From Acidovorax sp. (GTDB lineage Bacteria > Pseudomonadota > Gammaproteobacteria > Burkholderiales > Burkholderiaceae_C), in assembly GCA_011620245.1 (NCBI GenBank), contig WOZN01000016.1, positions 1 to 10,358 on the forward strand: DNA of 10,358 nt. Reading direction: 5' to 3'. This document shows positions 1 through 4,384 of this stretch, piece after piece; position 1 is the first letter of the stretch; each line of letters begins with the position of its first letter. The translations under genes and the position numbers were made by a program. The notes below the pieces were generated by a model. The model did no database searches. It was not told the origin of the DNA and saw only the letters and a program-made list of their open reading frames with translations.

Positions 1-24
1 TAACTGAGGAAAACAGCTTCAATG

Positions 25-1785
25 TCAGTGGGTTGCCATGCGCCCCAACAAGTCGATGCCAACCGGCTCCTGCGCCTGTAATGGAACCACTGCGAAACGC
101 TTGGCATACCGGTCCCGCACCTCGGCGATCAGCGGCAATTCGCGGTTGGCGCGCGTCACCAGGAAAGGCGATGCCGGACGAGCGGCGGCCAGGCTGCCGT
201 TTATCACCCAGGCCCACGGCTCGATGCCCGCGCGGCGCAAGTCGTCTTGCAGGTTGGCCGCTTCCAGCACGGGGGTGGTTTCGGCCAGCGTCACGATGAT
301 CACCTTGGTCTTTTCGGGGTCCTGCAATTGCGTCATCGGGGTGATGACCTGCTCGCCGGGCTTGCCCATCTGCCGCACCATGTCGCGGTGGTAGGCACCC
401 GTGGCATCGAGCAGCAACAAGGTGTGCCCGGTGGGCGCCGTGTCCATGATGACGAAATGCTCATCGGCTTCCTTGATGATGCGCGAGAACGCCTGGAATA
501 CCGCGATCTCTTCGGTGCAGGGTGAGCGCAGATCTTCTTCAAGCACAGCCAACCCTTCCGCATCCAGCCCCTTGCCATGGTTTTCCAGCACGAATTGGCG
601 GTATTTCCCGGTTTCGACCTTTGGGTCGATACGGCTGACCGACAGGTTTTTCAAAGTGCCATCGAGCGTGTAAGAGAGATGAGCGGCAGGATCGGAAGTG
701 CTCAGATGCACCTGATGGCCGCGCTGGGCCAAGGCAACCGCAACGGCCGCCGCGACCGTGGTTTTGCCCACGCCCCCTTTGCCCATCATCATGACCAAGC
801 CACGCCCCTGCGCGCTCAACCCATCGATCAGTTCCGACAAGGTCGGGAAGGTGGTCTCGGGCAGATCGTGCAGGGTCTCCAGCGGCCCGTCCGATTGCTC
901 GCCCAATAACATGCGCAGGGCTTGCACCCCCATCAAATTGAAAGGCTTGAGCGGCAAACGATCCTGCGGCAAGGTGGCGAGCTTGGCTGGAAGCTGGGCC
1001 AGCGCACGCTGTTCCCTTTCAAAGATCGCGGTGGCCAGCGGATCGCCCTCGGCGGCCTTTTGGGGAAGAACACCATTGATGACCAGGTACTGGGATCTCA
1101 GTCCAATGGTATAAAGTTCGTCATGGGTATGGGCGGCTTCCTCGAGCGTGGAGAGTTGCGCTCGCGCGACCAGTACCAGGCGGGTTTGCGCCGGGTCGGC
1201 CAGGGCCTTGACCGCATCGGCATACTGACTCTGCTTTTTTTCCAGTCCAACCAGCGGCCCCAGGTTGGCGGCGGCATCGGGATTGTTTTTGAGATAGCCA
1301 GACCACGCGCCAGGCAACTCCAGCATGCGGATGGTGTGTCCGGTGGGCGCGGTGTCGAAGACGATATGGTCGAAGTCGCTGCGCAAGGCCGGATTCGTCA
1401 ATAAGCCGGTGAACTCATCGAATGCCGCAATTTCGGTGGTGCAGGAGCCGGACAACTGCTCCTCGATGCTTTGAACGATCTCGGCTGGCATCGAATCGCG
1501 GACTGGATCAAGGACACGATCCCGATAGGCTTGTGCGGCGGCCATCGGATCAACCTCCAGCGCCGACAGACGCGGCACCTGAACGATGGCGACGATCTGA
1601 TGGCCTATCGGCTGGTCGAAGACCTGGCCGACATTGGAAGCCGGATCGGTACTGACCAGCAGCACTTTTTTTCCGGCATCCGCCAGACGCACGGCGGTGG
1701 CGCAGGCCAACGAGGTTTTCCCTACCCCGCCCTTGCCGGTGAAGAACAAGAAGGGCGGTGCATCGTGTAGAAATTTGAACGACAT
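25..1785 (-). CDS. arsA: ArsA, arsenite/antimonite-stimulated pump ATPase
   Basis: Catalytic subunit of the As(III)/Sb(III) efflux pump: a soluble ATPase that docks on a membrane carrier (ArsB or Acr3) and receives metalloid from ArsD. The 586-residue protein has the usual two tandem ATPase halves. P-loops GKGGVGKT lie at residues 17-24 and 335-342, and the DTAPTGHT signature lies at 144-151 and 448-455. Metalloid-site cysteines matching E. coli Cys113 and Cys422 are C115 (in SGSCTTEI) and C423 (in SPCTEEI). The position matching Cys172 is Asn174 (AAANLGP). I chose the ATG at 1785 because MSFKFLHDAPPFLFFTGKGG aligns with the start of E. coli ArsA. It has no clear ribosome binding site. An ATG at 1821, or a TTG at 1830 overlapping the arsD stop, would add 12 or 15 residues and fit translational coupling. 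It is the last operon gene in the window; the pump gene should follow beyond the left edge. Confidence 0.95.
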   Translation of the reverse strand: MSFKFLHDAPPFLFFTGKGGVGKTSLACATAVRLADAGKKVLLVSTDPASNVGQVFDQPIGHQIVAIVQVPRLSALEVDPMAAAQAYRDRVLDPVRDSMPAEIVQSIEEQLSGSCTTEIAAFDEFTGLLTNPALRSDFDHIVFDTAPTGHTIRMLELPGAWSGYLKNNPDAAANLGPLVGLEKKQSQYADAVKALADPAQTRLVLVARAQLSTLEEAAHTHDELYTIGLRSQYLVINGVLPQKAAEGDPLATAIFEREQRALAQLPAKLATLPQDRLPLKPFNLMGVQALRMLLGEQSDGPLETLHDLPETTFPTLSELIDGLSAQGRGLVMMMGKGGVGKTTVAAAVAVALAQRGHQVHLSTSDPAAHLSYTLDGTLKNLSVSRIDPKVETGKYRQFVLENHGKGLDAEGLAVLEEDLRSPCTEEIAVFQAFSRIIKEADEHFVIMDTAPTGHTLLLLDATGAYHRDMVRQMGKPGEQVITPMTQLQDPEKTKVIIVTLAETTPVLEAANLQDDLRRAGIEPWAWVINGSLAAARPASPFLVTRANRELPLIAEVRDRYAKRFAVVPLQAQEPVGIDLLGRMATH

Positions 1786-1826
1786 GTGGTGCTCGGCAAT
1801 CCGGGGAGAGCGTTCCTGCATGGCGC

Positions 1827-2198
1827 TCAAGCGCGCGCCGCGGGTGGGCAGCAGGACGTTGATGCCGTGCCGGCCGTGCCGGCCGTGCTGGCCGGGGTGA
1901 GTTCCACGCCGAACCAGCGGGCCAGTTCCTCGCGATTGGGAAGCCGGCCCGTCAACACCACCTCGCCATTGACCAACGTGACCGGCAAGGCCTGCGTTCC
2001 CGAGGCGTCAAGGAGTTCCTTGATACGCGGATTGCTGATAAAGCTCTGCGGGTTCTTCAACAGGTTGTGGCGCTTGACCTCGAATCCCTGCTGCTTGCAC
2101 CAATCCATGTCGGCGTTGAAATGCAGCGTGTTCTGGTCGATGGCGACGCTGCTGGTGGCGCAGCATCCTGCGGGTTCAAAGATTTCAATGGTGGGCAT
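1827..2198 (-). CDS. arsD: ArsD, arsenic metallochaperone
   Basis: Small cytosolic metallochaperone (123 residues; E. coli ArsD is 120) that binds As(III)/Sb(III) and transfers it to ArsA. Family features visible are the N-terminal IEIFEPAGCC with C12 and C13, the ELARWFGVEL motif near residues 92-101, and a C-terminal Cys-Cys pair (TSCC). The third essential cysteine of the E. coli protein, Cys18, is missing. The loop after C12-C13 reads ATSSVAID and is about two residues shorter than the E. coli STGVCGTDVD, with no cysteine until C33 or so. The hinge before the terminal CC is a TAG-rich repeat. The start at 2198 is set by a strong Shine-Dalgarno; the open frame continues upstream without family similarity. 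Its stop overlaps the possible TTG start of arsA, so the two genes are coupled. Confidence 0.93.
   Translation of the reverse strand: MPTIEIFEPAGCCATSSVAIDQNTLHFNADMDWCKQQGFEVKRHNLLKNPQSFISNPRIKELLDASGTQALPVTLVNGEVVLTGRLPNREELARWFGVELTPASTAGTAGTASTSCCPPAARA
1864..1890 (-). repeat. Three tandem 9-bp units in the arsD 3' end
   Basis: On the plus strand the unit GCCGTGCCG occurs at 1864-1872 and 1873-1881, with GCCGTGCTG at 1882-1890. Because the unit is three codons, copy-number changes keep the arsD frame. The units encode the Thr-Ala-Gly hinge between the ArsD fold and its terminal Cys-Cys pair. Confidence 0.8.
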
Positions 2199-2204
2199 GA
2201 AGTG

Positions 2205-2211
2205 CTCCTTT
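2205..2211 (-). promoter_or_regulatory. Ribosome binding site of arsD
   Basis: On the minus strand AAAGGAG ends six bases before the ATG at 2198. It fixes the arsD start at the residue where ArsD family similarity begins. Confidence 0.8.
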
Positions 2212-2217
2212 CGTGAG

Positions 2218-2256
2218 CTGGGTGAAAGTGGTGGGTAAAAGTGGCGGGTAAAAGTG
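2218..2256 (-). repeat. Three tandem 13-bp repeats upstream of arsD
   Basis: On the plus strand three head-to-tail 13-bp units occupy 2218-2230, 2231-2243 and 2244-2256, sharing the core GGGT(A/G)AAAGTG. On the minus strand each reads CACTTT(T/C)ACCC plus two variable bases. They sit just upstream of the arsD Shine-Dalgarno, in the 147-base gap after the regulator gene. They could be protein binding sites or part of the arsD leader; the sequence does not decide. Confidence 0.8.
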
Positions 2257-2304
2257 AAAAAACGTCGTTGCAAACCCATGCATCAATGTCCAATAGGTTG
2301 TTCG

Positions 2305-2316
2305 TCTATCCATAGA
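2305..2316. promoter_or_regulatory. Short inverted repeat between padR-like gene and arsD
   Basis: Perfect inverted repeat TCTAT-CC-ATAGA in the padR-arsD gap. On the minus strand a weak promoter candidate overlaps it: TTGAAC, 16-base spacer, then TAGACG with only 3 of 6 consensus bases. It could be an operator for a second arsDA promoter, but an IR this short can arise by chance. Confidence 0.3.
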
Positions 2317-2335
2317 TGGGCAATGTTCAAGCCCC

Positions 2336-2365
2336 AAAAAAAACATCACTGTTGTCGACTGATGT
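2336..2365 (-). terminator. Weak intrinsic terminator candidate after padR-like gene
   Basis: On the minus strand ACATCA (2365-2360), an 11-base loop, and TGATGT (2348-2343) form a 6-bp stem followed immediately by a run of T ending at 2336. The stem is AT-rich and overlaps the regulator stop codon, so it would give at most partial termination. If active it would lower arsDA expression relative to the regulator. Confidence 0.35.
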
Positions 2366-2726
2366 GGGCGGCCACCTCCATCCAGGCATCCACTGCCACC
2401 GTGAAGGCTTCACGTCCCTTGTCCGTCAGGGTATAAACCTTGCGTCCGCGACCCGCGACCGTTTCAGTATGCGCGGTGACATAGCCGCCTTGCTCGAACT
2501 CCCGCAGCACTGGATAGAGCGTGCCCTCCGTGGGGGCGCAGCAGCCTTGGGTTGAGCATTCCACTTCACGGGCGATTTCATAGCCGTGCATGGGCCGCGC
2601 CTTCAAGACACTGAGAATGAAAAACTTGGACAGGCTCATCTTGATGATGCCATTCCAGTACAAGCGGTCGGTGTAGTCCACCGGCGCGCGCTCCACGTTT
2701 TTCAGGGAAGCCGTCGATTTAGTCAT
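2346..2726 (-). CDS. PadR-family transcriptional regulator with cysteine triad
   Basis: 126-residue DNA-binding regulator of the PadR winged-helix family. Visible features are the helix around SLSKFFILSVLKARPMHGYE (31-50), then TEGTLYPVLREFEQGGYV (66-83) as recognition helix and start of the wing, the wing RGRKVYTLTDKG (93-104), and a short C-terminal helix for dimerisation. PadR proteins usually have a P-x-x-GTLYP approach to the recognition helix. Here that approach carries C57, C62 and C63 (ECSTQGCCAPTEGTLYP), a likely thiol site for As(III) or another soft metal. It is the first gene of the arsDA operon, where an ArsR would normally be, so I infer it is the arsenic-responsive repressor. 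The start at 2726 keeps an N-terminal extension (YWNGIIK) that looks like part of the family. An ATG at 2639 is the alternative; neither has a good ribosome binding site. Confidence 0.88.
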   Translation of the reverse strand: MTKSTASLKNVERAPVDYTDRLYWNGIIKMSLSKFFILSVLKARPMHGYEIAREVECSTQGCCAPTEGTLYPVLREFEQGGYVTAHTETVAGRGRKVYTLTDKGREAFTVAVDAWMEVAAHISRQQ

Positions 2727-2729
2727 CCG

Positions 2730-2755
2730 GGCATTCTATGCCTTGCCCATCAAGG
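2730..2755. promoter_or_regulatory. Two inverted repeats inside the promoter, candidate operators
   Basis: Within the promoter there are two perfect inverted repeats with 5-bp arms: GGCAT-TCT-ATGCC (2730-2742) covering the -10 box, and CCTTG-CCCAT-CAAGG (2741-2755) filling the spacer. A repressor bound here would block RNA polymerase, consistent with autoregulation by the PadR-like protein. That the PadR protein binds here is an inference. Confidence 0.45.
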
Positions 2756-2761
2756 TATCAA
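2733..2761 (-). promoter_or_regulatory. Sigma-70-type promoter of the padR-arsDA operon
   Basis: On the minus strand TTGATA (2761-2756) is separated by 17 bases from TAGAAT (2738-2733). Each hexamer has 5 of 6 consensus bases and the spacing is ideal. Only six bases (GCCCGG) lie between the -10 box and the ATG at 2726, so transcription should begin at or next to the start codon, giving a leaderless message. Confidence 0.65.
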
Positions 2762-3205
2762 GCGGGCTGGGAGTGCGCGCCGCTGGGGTGCAACACGCAC
2801 GACGAGTTGGAGAACATCGGGCCGTTGTACCGCGACGGCGCCGACTGCGTGGACTCGGGGTTTTGCCAGAACGGCCTGGACGAGCTCAGGAACCGGATCA
2901 AGAACCGAATCAAGAACCCATGGGGCCGGGGCGGCGACCGCAGGCATGACATCGAGCCGCGCCTGGTGTCCGTGCCGCCCCAAATGGCTCAGCCCGGTGG
3001 GGTGGGCCGCATGACCCGTCATGCCGGCCAGAACAAGATATGGCTGACCATCACTCACGAAGCGGCGGCATGGATCAAACGGCTCGTCGCCAATGGCCGT
3101 GCCGGTTTGCGCCATATCCAGCAAACCGCGCCGCAGTGGCACAAAGCATGCGCATTGTCCTTCAGACACTGGGGGAACAGCGCTTGGATAGACTACCCGC
3201 CCCAC
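2762..3205. other. Unassigned junction region between arsenic block and apbC
   Basis: About 440 bases with no gene I can name. Several frames stay open through it on both strands. The plus-strand frame between roughly 2738 and 2950 has the most protein-like composition (for example THDELENIGPLYRDGADCV and SGFCQNGLDEL) but no family I recognise. It runs into apbC in the wrong frame, so it could be the remnant of a truncated gene. I saw no tRNA, rRNA, CRISPR or IS end in it. It would also contain the apbC promoter, which I could not define. Confidence 0.5.
2891..2914 (+). repeat. Tandem 12-bp direct repeat
   Basis: AACCGGATCAAG at 2891-2902 is followed directly by AACCGAATCAAG at 2903-2914, matching at 11 of 12 bases. 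In the plus-strand open frame it would encode a repeated Arg-Ile-Lys-Asn. It lies inside the unassigned junction region. Confidence 0.6.
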
Positions 3206-3210
3206 AGGAG
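3206..3210 (+). promoter_or_regulatory. Ribosome binding site of apbC
   Basis: AGGAG ends eight bases before the ATG at 3219. It supports that start over any upstream alternative. Confidence 0.75.
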
Positions 3211-3218
3211 TTATTTGC

Positions 3219-4310
3219 ATGTCAGTCACCGAACAGGGCCTCTTGGCCGCAATTTCCAGCGTGCTGGACCCCCATACCGGCCAGGATTTCGTCAGCACCC
3301 GCGCGCTGCGCAATGTGCAGATCACTGGCGGCGACGTGGCCTTTGATGTGGAGCTGGGTTACCCCGCCAAGAGCCTGGTGCCCGAGCTGCGCCGCAGCCT
3401 GGTGGCCGCGGCGAAGGGCGTGGCCGGGGTGGACAATGTGTCGGTCAACATCACCACCAAGGTGGTGGCGCATGCCGTGCAGCGCGGCGTGCAGCTCTTG
3501 CCGCAGGTCAAGAACATCATTGCCGTGGCCTCGGGCAAGGGCGGCGTGGGCAAAAGCACCACTGCCGCCAACCTGGCGCTGGCGCTGGCCGCCGAGGGTG
3601 CCAGCGTGGGCGTGCTGGATGCCGACATCTACGGCCCCAGCCAGCCCATGATGCTGGGCATCAACCGCCGCCCCGAAAGCGACGATGGCAAGACCATGGA
3701 GCCGCTGGAGAACTACGGCGTGCAGGTCATGTCCATCGGTTTCCTGGTGGACCAGGACGAAGCCATGATCTGGCGCGGCCCCATGGCCACGCAGGCGCTC
3801 GAGCAGCTCTTGCGCCAGACCAACTGGAAAGACCTCGACTACCTCATCATCGACATGCCGCCCGGCACCGGCGACATCCAGCTCACGCTGTCCCAGCGCG
3901 TGCCCATGACCGGCGCCGTGATCGTCACCACGCCGCAGGACATCGCGCTGCTCGACGCCAAGAAGGGCATCAAGATGTTTGAGAAGGTGGGCGTGCCCAT
4001 CCTGGGCATCGTCGAGAACATGGCCGTGCATGTGTGCAGCAACTGTGGCCATGTGGAGCATATCTTTGGCGCCGATGGCGGCAAGAAGATGGCGGCGCAA
4101 TACCACATGGACTACCTGGGCGCGCTGCCGCTGGACATGCAGATCCGCCTGCAGGCCGACAGCGGCAAGCCCACCGTGGTGGCCGACCCCGACGGGGAGG
4201 TGGCGCAGATCTACAAAAAGGTGGCGCGCGATGTGGCGGTAAAAATCGCCCAGAAGGCCAAGGACTTCTCCAGCAAGTTCCCCACCATCTCGATCAGCAA
4301 GAACACCTGA
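3219..4310 (+). CDS. apbC: ApbC/Mrp, iron-sulfur cluster carrier ATPase
   Basis: Cytosolic P-loop ATPase of the Mrp/NBP35 family that binds a [4Fe-4S] cluster and delivers it to target proteins. The 363 residues are typical for bacterial ApbC. An N-terminal MIP18/DUF59 domain spans about residues 1-85. The deviant Walker A GKGGVGKS is at 106-113, the ADIYGPSQP motif at 135-143, and DMPPGTGD, the Walker B/switch region, at 212-219. The cluster-binding CSNC motif (C273, C276) bridges the dimer. The start is supported by a Shine-Dalgarno eight bases upstream. It is followed after 74 bases by the formate dehydrogenase genes on the same strand. Co-transcription with an enzyme needing many Fe-S clusters would make sense, but ApbC also serves general Fe-S assembly. 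Confidence 0.96.
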   Translation: MSVTEQGLLAAISSVLDPHTGQDFVSTRALRNVQITGGDVAFDVELGYPAKSLVPELRRSLVAAAKGVAGVDNVSVNITTKVVAHAVQRGVQLLPQVKNIIAVASGKGGVGKSTTAANLALALAAEGASVGVLDADIYGPSQPMMLGINRRPESDDGKTMEPLENYGVQVMSIGFLVDQDEAMIWRGPMATQALEQLLRQTNWKDLDYLIIDMPPGTGDIQLTLSQRVPMTGAVIVTTPQDIALLDAKKGIKMFEKVGVPILGIVENMAVHVCSNCGHVEHIFGADGGKKMAAQYHMDYLGALPLDMQIRLQADSGKPTVVADPDGEVAQIYKKVARDVAVKIAQKAKDFSSKFPTISISKNT

Positions 4311-4384
4311 GCGGGTGGCGGCACCGGGGCCGGGGGATGCATGCAAAATCTTCGCAGTACATCGCCAACACGATTGCGGACCCC

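Noticed and set aside
2750..3325. 191-codon minus-strand open frame across the junction and apbC start
   Set aside because: Overlaps the well-supported apbC start, and the overlap part is plainly its antisense; no family similarity recognised.
2738..3346. 202-codon plus-strand open frame in the junction region
   Set aside because: Runs into apbC in another frame and has no ribosome binding site or known family; kept only as an unassigned region, possibly a gene remnant.
4338..4345. TGCATGCA palindrome in the apbC-fdsGB gap
   Set aside because: Only eight bases with no second copy or promoter context; could be chance.
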